A stretch of DNA of 64,000 nucleotides from Flavobacteriales bacterium UBA3364 (GCA_002360495.1 DEQO01000077.1:44094-108093); one strand, 5' to 3'; positions 1-8,036 are shown, numbered from the stretch's first letter. A program made the numbers and translations. Notes: generated by a model not told the origin, from the sequence alone.

Positions 1-46
1 TGGCCGCGAACAGGCCTAGAAGCAGCGCCCTGAGCATTGGGACCAT
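1..46 (-). CDS. N-terminus of a secreted protein (partial)
   Basis: Reading leftwards from an ATG at 46-44, the first 15 codons give MVPMLRALLLGLFAA and then run off the window. This is a classic start of a signal peptide: a short n-region with one Arg followed by a Leu/Ala-rich core. A -7-like octamer, TAACTTCG, lies at 60-53 on the same strand, 6 nt before the ATG, which supports this start. Nothing of the mature protein is visible, so its function cannot be told. Confidence 0.5.
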   Translation of the reverse strand, partial: MVPMLRALLLGLFAA

Positions 47-52
47 GGCGTG

Positions 53-60
53 CGAAGTTA
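53..60 (-). promoter_or_regulatory. -7 promoter element TAACTTCG
   Basis: It matches the Bacteroidota -7 consensus TAnnTTTG with C in place of the third T. It sits 6 nt upstream of the ATG at 46, so the transcript would begin at or next to the start codon. Inferred from sequence only. Confidence 0.4.
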
Positions 61-203
61 CCAAGGCGAATACGCCGTTCCGCTCGTGCCACGTTCCGAT
101 GGTCAAAAGACATGGACCGGTCCCGGGGTACCGTTTGTGATTAGCTCGGTTCTGTGCAACTTCGCCCCATCTGCGCATCAGCGCATGAAAGACCCGACCC
201 AAC

Positions 204-587
204 ATGAAACGCACCATCCGCGCCGCAGACGACAACTCCACCGGCACACCATATACACCCGCGGTGGAAGCCGGTGGGTTCGTGTTCATCAGTGGCCAGA
301 TCGCCCAGGTGTTCAATACCCGTCAACTTCGGAACGCCAACATCACCGAGGAGATCCAACAGGCGATGGAGAACATGGGTGCCGTGCTGAAAGGCGCGGG
401 CCTGGGATTCGAGCATCTGGTGAAATGCACCATCTACATCTCCAACCTGCAATACTACGCGGAGGTGAGCCGCGTGTACCAGACCTTCTTCACCGAAGGC
501 GATCCCCCAGCACGTGAGACCATGGGGGTGAAGGAATTGCCCCGCGGCGTGAACGTGATGATCAGCGGTATCGCTTTCAAGGGCTGA
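204..587 (+). CDS. RidA/YjgF-family protein
   Basis: 127 aa, the usual length of RidA (YjgF/YER057c/UK114) proteins, small cytosolic trimers that hydrolyse reactive enamines/imines from PLP enzymes. The family pattern is visible: TPYTPAV and FISGQIAQ near the N-terminus, the central HLVKCTIYISN strand, and PARETMGV-LPRGVNVMISGIA at the C-terminus. The carboxylate-binding Arg (PAR) is kept. The catalytic Glu of true RidA (as in VKIEIEAIA of E. coli) is Met here (VNVMISGIA). It is therefore in the fold but may not be an imine deaminase. The ATG at 204 fits the family N-terminus. The next gene follows after 23 nt on the same strand. Confidence 0.85.
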   Translation: MKRTIRAADDNSTGTPYTPAVEAGGFVFISGQIAQVFNTRQLRNANITEEIQQAMENMGAVLKGAGLGFEHLVKCTIYISNLQYYAEVSRVYQTFFTEGDPPARETMGVKELPRGVNVMISGIAFKG

Positions 588-610
588 TCCGCACTTCCGT
601 CCTTCCTGTC

Positions 611-1159
611 GTGGGCAAGGTCACCACCTATCTGCTGCTCTTCCGGGGTGTGGGCGGTGCCACGCAGTTGCCCGTCGTGCCGCTCCGTGCAGCGCTTACA
701 AAGGCCGGCTTCAAGAACGCGACCACCTACATCAACAGCGGGAATGCCTTGGTACGCAGTGCTCTTTCTCGCGAAGAGACCATTGCCAGTGTGGCGGCCC
801 TCTGCAAGAAGAAGTTCGGTTTCGACAAGGCCATCTTCGCTCCTACCTCCGCCGAATGGCAAGCCGTGATCAAGAACAACCCCTTCCCCGAAGCACTGGA
901 CAACCCGAAATGGCTTCACGCCGCCCTGCTGGCCGGAAAACCTACGGCAGCAGCGATCGATGGGCTGCTGGCAATTGCCGCGGATGGTGAACAACTAAGG
1001 GTGGTGAAGGGTGTGGCCTATATCCACACACCGAACGGTTTCGGCACCTCCAAGATGGCCGCGAAGTTCGACAAGGGCATCGGCGTGGTGAACACCGCAC
1101 GCAACTGGAACACGGTGTTGAAGATGCACGAACTCGCGCTGGGGATCGAAGCGAAGTAG
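611..1159 (+). CDS. DUF1697 domain-containing protein
   Basis: 182 aa starting with GTG at 611. The N-terminal pattern (TTYLLLFRGVGG, then PLRAALTKAGFKNATTYINSGNALV) and the C-terminal GVGVVNTARNWNTVLKMHELA-like tail match the DUF1697 family of about 180 aa, whose function is unknown. No signal peptide or membrane segment is present, so it is probably cytosolic. It lies 23 nt after the RidA-like gene and may be co-transcribed with it. The GTG is chosen because the family core starts immediately after it and no ATG lies in a better place. Confidence 0.8.
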   Translation: MGKVTTYLLLFRGVGGATQLPVVPLRAALTKAGFKNATTYINSGNALVRSALSREETIASVAALCKKKFGFDKAIFAPTSAEWQAVIKNNPFPEALDNPKWLHAALLAGKPTAAAIDGLLAIAADGEQLRVVKGVAYIHTPNGFGTSKMAAKFDKGIGVVNTARNWNTVLKMHELALGIEAK

Positions 1160-1174
1160 ACGACCATTCACCAG

Positions 1175-1182
1175 TACTTTTG
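1175..1182 (+). promoter_or_regulatory. -7 promoter element TACTTTTG for mfd
   Basis: Exact match to TAnnTTTG, 59 nt upstream of the mfd ATG. Transcription would start near 1187-1190, just before a strong hairpin at 1191-1228 that would then form in the mfd 5' leader. No clear -33 TTG/TTTG partner was seen. Confidence 0.5.
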
Positions 1183-1190
1183 CCCCCGTT

Positions 1191-1233
1191 CCCGAAACCG
1201 ATCCGCCGCTTGGCGGACCGGTTTCGGGCTTTT
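1191..1233 (+). terminator. Strong hairpin between the DUF1697 gene and mfd
   Basis: A 17-bp stem with a single A-C mismatch (CCCGAAACCG... paired with ...CGGTTTCGGG), loop GCTT, followed by CTTTTC. It can terminate the upstream RidA/DUF1697 transcript. It lies downstream of the mfd -7 element, so it would also be the first structure in the mfd leader. Which role dominates cannot be told from sequence. Confidence 0.6.
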
Positions 1234-1241
1234 CAGCGTCC

Positions 1242-4200
1242 ATGTCCATCGCCTCCCTCTCCGACCTCCTCTCCCTCTACCGCTCTGATGCACGCTTAGC
1301 GCGCGTGGCCGAGGGCTTACGCGAGAAAGCCGCCCGCGTACAGATCGCCGGTACCATCGGCTCTTCGCAAGCACTCATCGCCAGTTCTGTGATCGTGCAG
1401 CGCGGCGGCGTGCATGTGTTCGTGCTCACCGACCGCGAGGAGGCCGCCTACTTCTTGAACGACCTCGAAGCGCTTCGCGGGAAAGACAAGGAGAGTCGCA
1501 AGGCAAAGGACGAGGACACCTTCTTCTTCCCCGCTCCTTCCCGTTCGCCCTACGACCCCGAAGGCCATCATGACGGGGAGCGTGTGAGCCGCACGGAAGT
1601 GCTGGAGGCCCTGATGAAGGTGAAGGATGGCAGTGAGGAAGCGCTTCGACAAGCTCAGCGAGACAGTGCTTTGATCATCGTCACCTATCCCGAGGCGTTG
1701 GTGCCCCTGGTGATGGGCAAGGAGGAGATGGCGAAGAACACGCTCACCGTGAAGCGCCACGAGGAGCTGCCCATCGACACGTTGCAAGAATGGTTGGAGG
1801 AAACAGGCTTCAGTCGCGTGGAGTTCGTGTACGAGCCCGGGCAGTTCAGCATACGCGGCGGCATCGTGGACGTCTTCAGCTACGGCAGTGACAAGCCCTA
1901 CCGCATCGAGCTCTACGGCGACAATGTGGAGAGCGTGCGCCGCTTCGACCCGCAGGACCAATTGACCGTGGAGTTCCTCGCCGAGGCGGTCATCGTGCCC
2001 GACCTGCAGGACGAGGACACCGCGCGCCAGCAGAACTTCTTCGCACAGCTGCCCGAGGATGCAGTGCTCTGGCTCCGCGACCTGCAAGCCATCGGCGATG
2101 CGGCCACCAAGCAGTTGAAGTTGCTCAACGAGGCGTACGAGAGAGTGCCTGAGAAGGAGAAGCACCCAACGCCGAACGAGCTGCTCGCCACGGACACAGA
2201 GTTGATCAAGAGCACGCTCGGCTTCCACAAGGTCTTCGTCCGCAGCGCCGATCAGGAATCAGCGAATCAGCAATCCTCAGTGATCGTCGACTTCCAGCAC
2301 AGGCCGCAACCCACCTTCGCGAAAGAGTTCAAGGTCCTCAGCGGCGACCTGCACAACAAGCAGAACGCGGGCTACACCAACCTCATCGCCTGCAACAGCG
2401 CCAAGCAGAGCGAACGGCTGTACACCATCTTCAACGACATGGAGCATGAGGTGGCCTTCACGCCTCTTGTCCTTGACCTGCACGAAGGCTTCATCGATCC
2501 CGAGCTGAAGCTGGCGCTCTACACCGACCACCAGATCTTCGAGCGTTACCACCGCTACCGCCTGAAGGAGGGCTTCCGCAAGAACGCGCAGGCGCTTACG
2601 CTGAAGGAGCTCACACAGCTGAAGCCCGGCGACCTCGTGGTGCACATCGACCACGGCGTGGGTGTGTTCAGCGGCCTGGAGACCATCGACGCGGGCGGCA
2701 GCATGCAGGAGGCGATCCGCCTGAAGTACCGTGACAACGACATCCTCTACGTGGGCATCCACAGCCTGCACCGCGTGAGCAAGTACAGCGGCGGCGAGGG
2801 CGACAAGGCCCCGCAGGTGAGCAAGCTCGGCACACCCGCGTGGAAGAACCTGAAGGAGAAGACCAAGGCCAAGGTGAAGGCGCTGGCCTTCGACCTCATC
2901 AAGCTCTACGCGCAACGCAAGAGCAAGCCAGGCTTCGCGTACCAGCCCGACAACTACCTGCAGCACGAACTGGAGGCCAGCTTCATCTACGAGGACACGC
3001 CCGACCAGCTCAAGGCCACGCAGGACGTGAAGCGCGACATGGAGAAGGGCACGCCCATGGACCGCCTGGTGTGCGGCGACGTGGGCTTCGGCAAGACCGA
3101 GGTGGCGATCCGCGCGGCGTTCAAGGCGGCATGCGACAGCAAGCAGGTCGCGGTGCTCGTGCCCACCACCATCCTCGCGCTGCAGCACTGGAAGAGCTTT
3201 TCCAACCGCATGAAGGGGCTGCCCGTTCGCGTCGAATACATCAACCGCTTCCGCAGCAGCGCGCAGCAGACGCAGATCCTCAAGGACCTCAAGGAAGGCA
3301 AGATCGACATCCTCATCGGCACGCACCGGCTGGTGAGCAAGGACGTGGTGTGGAAGGACCTCGGCCTCATGATCATCGACGAGGAGCAGAAGTTCGGCGT
3401 GAACGTGAAGGACAAGTTGAAGACCCTGCGTGCCTCGGTGGATACCCTGACCCTTACGGCTACACCGATCCCTCGCACGCTGCAGTTCAGCCTCATGGGC
3501 GCGCGCGACCTCAGCATCATCAGCACACCGCCTCCGAACCGCTATCCGGTAAGCACCATGCTGCAACCGTACGATGAAGTCGTGATCCGTGGCGCGATCG
3601 AATACGAGCTCAGTCGCGGCGGCCAAGTGTATTTCCTGCACGACAAGGTGAAGAACATCGAGCACATCGCCGACATGATCCGCAAGCTGGTGCCCGGCTC
3701 GCGCGTGGGTGTTGGTCACGGCCAGCTCGAAGGCCACAAGCTGGAAGAAGTGATGATGGACTTCATCGAGGGCAACACCGACATTCTCGTCTGCACCACC
3801 ATCGTGGAGAACGGCCTCGACATCCCGAACGCAAACACGATCATCGTGAACGAGGCGCAGAACTTCGGGCTGAGCGATCTGCACCAGCTACGCGGACGCG
3901 TGGGTCGCAGCAACAAAAAGGCCTACTGCTATCTGCTTGCGCCAAGTCCGCATCTGCTGCCCGACCTGTCGCGCAAACGCCTGCAAGCCATCGAGCAGTT
4001 CAGCGACCTGGGCAGCGGCATCCACATCGCCATGAAGGACCTCGACATCCGCGGCGCGGGCGACCTGCTCGGCGCGGAACAGAGCGGCTTCATCAACGAC
4101 ATCGGTTTCGAAACCTACCACAAGATCCTCGAAGAAGCCGTACGCGAACTGAAGGACCAGCACTTCAAAGACCTCTTCGACGACGCGCAAGAGGGCAGCC

Positions 4201-4700
4201 ACGCACTCGCCCGCGGATCGCGCCGCGACCAGAGCGACGACTGCATCATCGAGACCGACCTCACCATGCTGATCCCCAACAGCTACGTGAGCGAGACCGC
4301 CGAACGCCTCGCGCTCTACCGCCGCCTAGACGACATCAAGGACGAAGGGGAGCTGCAGAAGTTCAGCGCCGAGGTCACCGACCGCTTCGGTCCCATCCCG
4401 CCGCTGGTGAATGAACTGCTCGAAGGCATCCGCCTGCGCTGGCTCGGCCAACGCATGGGCCTGGAGAAGATGGTGCTGAAGAAGCAGACGCTCATCGGCA
4501 CCTTCATCGCGGATCAGAAACATCCCTTCTTCGAGGGCGATGGCTTCAACGCGGTGCTGAGAGCGGTACAGGCGCAGCCGCGTCGCTTCAAGGTTTACGA
4601 GAAGGCGGGGACCTTGAGGATCAGCGTGCAGGATGTGAAGAACATCGAAGGGGCGAAGGCGGCGATGGAGAGTGTGGTGGGTACTCCGATAGGGGTCTAG
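1242..4700 (+). CDS. mfd: Transcription-repair coupling factor Mfd
   Basis: 1152 aa, full length for Mfd, the translocase that removes stalled RNA polymerase and recruits UvrA to template-strand lesions. Visible in order are a UvrB-like N-terminal part (about 10-350), the RNA-polymerase-interacting CarD-like domain (LKPGDLVVHIDHGVGVF, about 460-560), a superfamily 2 helicase/translocase core with Walker A GDVGFGKTE (about 611-619) and DEEQ box (about 713-716), the LRGRVGRS motif VI region, and the C-terminal TRCF domain. The last 35 codons recur at 5851-5971 as a second, diverged copy. The final residues here (GTPIGV) differ from that copy (GVKEVV), so this 3' end may have been replaced by recombination. 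Confidence 0.97.
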   Translation: MSIASLSDLLSLYRSDARLARVAEGLREKAARVQIAGTIGSSQALIASSVIVQRGGVHVFVLTDREEAAYFLNDLEALRGKDKESRKAKDEDTFFFPAPSRSPYDPEGHHDGERVSRTEVLEALMKVKDGSEEALRQAQRDSALIIVTYPEALVPLVMGKEEMAKNTLTVKRHEELPIDTLQEWLEETGFSRVEFVYEPGQFSIRGGIVDVFSYGSDKPYRIELYGDNVESVRRFDPQDQLTVEFLAEAVIVPDLQDEDTARQQNFFAQLPEDAVLWLRDLQAIGDAATKQLKLLNEAYERVPEKEKHPTPNELLATDTELIKSTLGFHKVFVRSADQESANQQSSVIVDFQHRPQPTFAKEFKVLSGDLHNKQNAGYTNLIACNSAKQSERLYTIFNDMEHEVAFTPLVLDLHEGFIDPELKLALYTDHQIFERYHRYRLKEGFRKNAQALTLKELTQLKPGDLVVHIDHGVGVFSGLETIDAGGSMQEAIRLKYRDNDILYVGIHSLHRVSKYSGGEGDKAPQVSKLGTPAWKNLKEKTKAKVKALAFDLIKLYAQRKSKPGFAYQPDNYLQHELEASFIYEDTPDQLKATQDVKRDMEKGTPMDRLVCGDVGFGKTEVAIRAAFKAACDSKQVAVLVPTTILALQHWKSFSNRMKGLPVRVEYINRFRSSAQQTQILKDLKEGKIDILIGTHRLVSKDVVWKDLGLMIIDEEQKFGVNVKDKLKTLRASVDTLTLTATPIPRTLQFSLMGARDLSIISTPPPNRYPVSTMLQPYDEVVIRGAIEYELSRGGQVYFLHDKVKNIEHIADMIRKLVPGSRVGVGHGQLEGHKLEEVMMDFIEGNTDILVCTTIVENGLDIPNANTIIVNEAQNFGLSDLHQLRGRVGRSNKKAYCYLLAPSPHLLPDLSRKRLQAIEQFSDLGSGIHIAMKDLDIRGAGDLLGAEQSGFINDIGFETYHKILEEAVRELKDQHFKDLFDDAQEGSHALARGSRRDQSDDCIIETDLTMLIPNSYVSETAERLALYRRLDDIKDEGELQKFSAEVTDRFGPIPPLVNELLEGIRLRWLGQRMGLEKMVLKKQTLIGTFIADQKHPFFEGDGFNAVLRAVQAQPRRFKVYEKAGTLRISVQDVKNIEGAKAAMESVVGTPIGV

Positions 4701-4808
4701 CCACATCGCCATGCGTAAAGCCAAATCGCTTAAAAAGCCGACAGCGGTGGAGAGGCAAGAAGCTCTATCCATGGGCAGTCGCTTCTCTCGTACTCACCGT
4801 GGTTCAAC

Positions 4809-5693
4809 ATGCTTTCAGCCTTGACGTGTGAGGTAGCTTGCGGTGGGAGCATTCGCCTAGCTTTACAAGAACTTACGGATGCGATGCATGCTTCCACCCC
4901 CGACAGTGCCGACAACCCCAGGAGCGAACATCCTGATGGAACCTACGATGCGTCGATCATTGCGATAGAGGGAGTCGTCTCTCCATTCTGTAGAGAGACA
5001 TCTCTCGATAGCACGGGTAACCTCGCGTTCTACTTGCATGCATGGCGCATTCCGGGAGAGGCGGTCGTTGAACGACGCTTGATGCTACAGCAGAAGTTCA
5101 ACGATCCGCGCCGATGGAACGGAGCGTACGAGGCAGGGAGCATACACCGATGGGACGTGCGCCTATCCAAGGATAAGAAGCGTGCACGGGTGATGGACCT
5201 TTCGTCGGCGCCAGCCGATACCCTGGGGCTTTCGCTATTCGCAGACGAACTCAACACCCCGGTGATCGTTCATTCCCCGTTGTTGGGTGCATTGACCCTT
5301 GATCGCCACCTGCATCTCTTCAACGGGACCGCGAACTGGGACGGTCGGGAGGTTGAGGTGGTCCTTGATGCCGCTAGTGATGGCAAGCACCCTGACGAAA
5401 AGGCCCTCGCCTTCGCGGATTCTCTTTGGAGCGCATCCAGCTATTGGTCCCACAAGATCAAGAGCTACATGGTCGACGACCTGTTGCCGACCTACAATGA
5501 GCATTGGCGTGACGATGAAGAGTCGGAAACGGATCCCACGTCATTCGCAGCACTGTTCTGGTTCAAGGCGATCGAGATCCGCGAAAGCGGGTGGGTCACA
5601 TTCTTCTTTGGCACAGACTCGGGCCTGTTCGGGGATCATGCTCCTGATGTGGAATTAGATCTCGCGGATGGCTCGTTGAGCGCAACGCTTTGA
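4809..5693 (+). CDS. DUF2262 domain-containing protein
   Basis: 294 aa, no signal peptide. The C-terminal part (about 195-290) has the pattern I associate with DUF2262: ADSLWSASSYWSHKIKSYM, DDLLPTYNEHW, a SFAALFWFKAIEI stretch, and an aromatic ending TFFFGTDSGLFGDHAPDVEL. The function of the family is unknown; members often occur as accessory genes in immunity- or toxin-like neighbourhoods. The N-terminal 190 residues are not recognised. The start could also be the ATG at 4884. The gene lies exactly between mfd and a second copy of the mfd 3' end, and its codon use looks somewhat less GC-rich than its neighbours. Both suggest acquisition by transfer. Confidence 0.7.
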   Translation: MLSALTCEVACGGSIRLALQELTDAMHASTPDSADNPRSEHPDGTYDASIIAIEGVVSPFCRETSLDSTGNLAFYLHAWRIPGEAVVERRLMLQQKFNDPRRWNGAYEAGSIHRWDVRLSKDKKRARVMDLSSAPADTLGLSLFADELNTPVIVHSPLLGALTLDRHLHLFNGTANWDGREVEVVLDAASDGKHPDEKALAFADSLWSASSYWSHKIKSYMVDDLLPTYNEHWRDDEESETDPTSFAALFWFKAIEIRESGWVTFFFGTDSGLFGDHAPDVELDLADGSLSATL

Positions 5694-5850
5694 GGATCGG
5701 GCATCAAGCATTTCCGAGCTGCACACCATTCACGAACCGAAGCCATCGATGGCGAGCCTGGCACCCACCTATTCATCGTTTAGCCGAGGTGCAGACCCTC
5801 GCACATAGAGCAGTGAACAAGAATCGCAAGGCGCTCTTGCAAGCGTAACC
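5694..5850 (+). other. Intergenic stretch, no gene seen
   Basis: No convincing reading frame, RNA gene, repeat or hairpin was seen between the DUF2262 stop and the second mfd 3' end. It probably belongs to the same inserted segment as the DUF2262 gene. Confidence 0.4.
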
Positions 5851-5971
5851 GCGACTGTTCAAGGTGTACGAGAAGGCAGGGACGCTACGGATCAGTGTGC
5901 AGGATGTGAAGAACATCGAGGTGGCGAAAGCGGCGATGGAGAGTGTGGTGGGGGTGAAGGAGGTGGTCTGA
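5851..5971 (+). pseudogene. Second copy of the mfd 3' end
   Basis: Aligned by eye, 5851-5950 matches 4581-4680 of mfd with about 13 differences in 100 bp. It translates in frame from LFKVYEKAGTL to VVGVKEVV and a TGA at 5969. Apart from the first few codons, the differences are nearly all synonymous, with one Gly/Val change. That is not the pattern of a decaying duplicate. It looks like an mfd tail from a related lineage, or the original tail displaced when another was brought in. It has no start codon and is not expected to be expressed on its own. Confidence 0.8.
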
Positions 5972-5973
5972 AC

Positions 5974-5981
5974 TATCTTCG
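5974..5981 (+). promoter_or_regulatory. -7 element TATCTTCG for the toxin-antitoxin pair
   Basis: A TAnnTTTG-like octamer (C at the third T) begins 2 nt after the stop of the mfd tail copy and ends 4 nt before the GTG at 5986. The message would be leaderless or nearly so. Confidence 0.4.
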
Positions 5982-5985
5982 ATCC

Positions 5986-6210
5986 GTGGCCACGAGATCA
6001 AAGCGACCGCAGAAACCGAAGCCGACTTCGGGGAAGGCGCTTACCGTGGTGAGCGAGCCGCAAGCCGTGTACGCGCGACGGTCTCCGCGCAAAGCTGCGC
6101 CCAAGCGGCCGAAGCAGAAAGGCTACGATGCTAAGCGCTCCTCCGGGATGATCCCCGGCATAGCTGCGCGCATGAAGGAGTATTTGAAGACCATGCGCGA
6201 TGACCGCTAA
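5986..6210 (+). CDS. Probable antitoxin, small basic protein
   Basis: 74 aa from a GTG start, very rich in Lys, Arg and Pro (TRSKRPQKPKP, RRSPRKAAPKRPKQK), ending in a short helix-like stretch (MIPGIAARMKEYLKTMRDD). No known DNA-binding fold is recognised. The call rests on position: its 3' end overlaps the PIN-domain gene at 6200 by 11 nt, the usual arrangement of type II antitoxin and VapC-like toxin genes. The basic N-terminus could bind nucleic acid and the C-terminal helix could bind the toxin, as in other VapB-type proteins; both points are inference. Confidence 0.55.
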   Translation: MATRSKRPQKPKPTSGKALTVVSEPQAVYARRSPRKAAPKRPKQKGYDAKRSSGMIPGIAARMKEYLKTMRDDR

Positions 6211-6568
6211 GTCGCTGCTGGTCGATACCAACGTATTGATCCACCACTGGGACGGCGATGCGCGTACAACGCCACTGTTGGAAGACGCTATCATCCACGC
6301 CTCCTTCGTCACCGAGATCGAGATCCTCGGTTTCCATGGCTACACGGCCCATGAGCGCGCGAAAGTCATCGCCGACCTGTCATTCATCAAGATCGTGGAC
6401 CTCGATGCCGGGATCAAGTCAGCAGCCATTGATCTGCGCGTTCGCTATCGAATGAAACTCGCCGATGCGCTGATCGCAGCGACCGCCATCCGGCTCGGAG
6501 TACCGCTTGTCACAGAAGACAAGCACTTCAAGAAGCTGAAGGACGAGCTCACACTGCATCTGCTCTAA
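6200..6568 (+). CDS. PIN-domain ribonuclease, VapC-like toxin
   Basis: 122 aa, typical of VapC toxins, which are Mg-dependent RNases. The acidic active-site residues are in place: Asp9 in LLVDTNVLI, Glu39 in FVTEIEIL, Asp89 in KLADALIAATA and Asp107 in VTEDKHF. It overlaps the small basic gene upstream, so translation is probably coupled. The RNA target cannot be predicted from sequence. The pair sits directly downstream of the duplicated mfd tail, so mfd-to-TA may be the boundary of a transferred segment. Confidence 0.85.
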   Translation: MTAKSLLVDTNVLIHHWDGDARTTPLLEDAIIHASFVTEIEILGFHGYTAHERAKVIADLSFIKIVDLDAGIKSAAIDLRVRYRMKLADALIAATAIRLGVPLVTEDKHFKKLKDELTLHLL

Positions 6569-6664
6569 AGGCTCCCGAATTTCCGCGACACGTCAGGCAC
6601 CCTGCGCATCAGCGCGCTGAGGTAGCAGCCTCGACCTAAGGCCCGAACCGATTCTTCGATCGCC

Positions 6665-7516
6665 TCAGGCAGCGAAGAACGCCAACGCCCGCTTCACGAA
6701 ATCCTCATGGTGTTGGAACACGGCACCATGCGCGGCCTCCTCGTAGATGTGGAGCGCAGCGTTCGGGAAGCGCTTCGCCATGTCGTAGGAGTTGGGTGTG
6801 GGAACCATGCGGTCGTTGTCGCCGTTGATCACAAGCACGGGCTGCTTGAACACGGAGAGATCAGCGGGTTGCTCGTGGCCCCAGTCGCGTATCGCGTGCA
6901 ATTGGGTCCGAATGGTGCTGACCGGCACGGCTTTGTCCCGGTCCGCGGTGCGCTCCTTCAAGCGAGCCAGGAAGTTGCGCGCAGCGTTCTTCCCATTCGT
7001 CGTGGTGGTGAAGAACAAGTAGAACTTGGCATCGCGGAAGGTGAAGATCCCTTTGACGATGTCCCAATAGGTGATCCCAACCACATCGCTGACGCCCTTT
7101 CCGCCTCGCGGTCCGGAGCCCGCAAGGACAAGCTTTCGCACCAGCGTGGGTTCCATGGCCATCAATTCCTGCGCGATGAAGCCGCCCATGGAGAAGCCGA
7201 TGATGTCCACTTGCGAATAGCCGAGTGCTTTGATGAAGGCGAGACCATCCTTGGCCATGTCCTGAATGGACGTTGCGACTGTGCCAGAGGTGGATCCCAC
7301 ACCGCGTGTATCAAAGGAGATGATCTCGTGTTTGGCGGCCAAGCCATCCATCACACGCGGATCGCAGTTGTCCAGGTTGGCGGAGAGGTGGTTGAAGTAT
7401 ATGACAGGCACGGCTTGGCGGTTGCCGAGCCTGCGGTAGGCGTATTTGATGCCGTTAGCTGCGGTGATGAACTGCGTGGGTACTGTTGCGTAAGTGGTGT
7501 GTGATCGAGCTTCCAT
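6665..7516 (-). CDS. Alpha/beta hydrolase
   Basis: 283 aa, cytosolic, with the alpha/beta hydrolase fold. The nucleophile elbow is GFSMGG with Ser109, the acid is Asp235 in NGDNDRMVP, and the base is His263 in EEAAHGAVF. The oxyanion region is YFNHLSANLDNCDP and the family DTRGVGSTSG follows at about 69-78. The substrate is unknown; enzymes of this group include non-heme haloperoxidase-like esterases. It is divergent from an HxlR regulator across a 115-bp gap holding two inverted-repeat operators, so it is probably the regulated target. Confidence 0.9.
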   Translation of the reverse strand: MEARSHTTYATVPTQFITAANGIKYAYRRLGNRQAVPVIYFNHLSANLDNCDPRVMDGLAAKHEIISFDTRGVGSTSGTVATSIQDMAKDGLAFIKALGYSQVDIIGFSMGGFIAQELMAMEPTLVRKLVLAGSGPRGGKGVSDVVGITYWDIVKGIFTFRDAKFYLFFTTTTNGKNAARNFLARLKERTADRDKAVPVSTIRTQLHAIRDWGHEQPADLSVFKQPVLVINGDNDRMVPTPNSYDMAKRFPNAALHIYEEAAHGAVFQHHEDFVKRALAFFAA

Positions 7517-7555
7517 CTGTTTCTCTTGAGGGGTGACCTGAGTTTCGTACTATTG

Positions 7556-7603
7556 CTTGCTATTTGCAAGTGCAAACGTAATGCTCCACTTGTACTATGC
7601 AAG
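7556..7603. promoter_or_regulatory. Twin operators for the HxlR regulator
   Basis: Two inverted repeats of the same design lie between the divergent genes: CTTGC-N5-GCAAG at 7556-7570 and CTTGT-N5-GCAAG at 7589-7603. Their starts are 33 bp apart, about three helical turns, so dimers would bind on the same face. Site 1 also sits inside a second palindrome (TTTGCA-AG-TGCAAA, 7563-7576). They fit binding by a dimeric winged-helix regulator such as the HxlR protein at 7632, acting on both genes. Inferred from symmetry and position. Confidence 0.6.
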
Positions 7604-7631
7604 TGCTATTGGCAAAAAACTCCCTTCAACC

Positions 7632-8036
7632 ATGAAACCCCTGCGTTCCGATTGCCCCGTGAGCCGCTCCCTGGACATCTGGGGGGACAAGTGGTCCCTG
7701 CTGATCATCCGCGACCTGTTCCTCGCGAAGCAGCTTACCTATGGCGAACTCCTGAAGGCTCCCGAAGGGATCGCGACCAACATCCTGGCCGCACGGTTGC
7801 AGCTATTGGAGCAGAGCGGACTGATCGAGAAGTTGGAACACCCGGACAGCAAAGCCAAGGTGCTGTACAAGCTGACACCGATGGGCGTGGACCTTCTGCC
7901 GATCATGATCGAGATCAACCTCTGGGCGGAGAAGTATTTCCCGATCCCCGCCGACCGCAAGGCCATGCTGAAGGAGGTGAAGAAGGACAAGGAGGGCTTC
8001 ATCAAGAACGCGATGAAGGAGTTGAAGAGGGCTTAA
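7632..8036 (+). CDS. HxlR-family transcriptional regulator
   Basis: 134 aa winged-helix DNA-binding protein. The family pattern is clear: CPVSRSLDIWGDKWSLLIIRDL, then TYGELLKAPEGIATNILAARLQ (recognition region), LEQSGLIEKLEHP and YKLTPMGVDLLP. HxlR proteins are dimeric regulators, often responding to reactive or aldehyde compounds. The ATG at 7632 is chosen rather than the in-frame ATG at 7557 because the family core begins right after it and because 7557 lies within the operator region. It probably regulates itself and the divergent hydrolase. Confidence 0.9.
   Translation: MKPLRSDCPVSRSLDIWGDKWSLLIIRDLFLAKQLTYGELLKAPEGIATNILAARLQLLEQSGLIEKLEHPDSKAKVLYKLTPMGVDLLPIMIEINLWAEKYFPIPADRKAMLKEVKKDKEGFIKNAMKELKRA

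Noticed and set aside
2277..3884. 535-codon open frame on the minus strand inside mfd
   Set aside because: Low-complexity Val/Leu/His composition, antisense to a conserved helicase gene.
6580..6625. A third possible mfd-tail scrap coding GTLRIS
   Set aside because: Only six residues match and the flanks do not; probably chance, although it lies near the duplicated tail.
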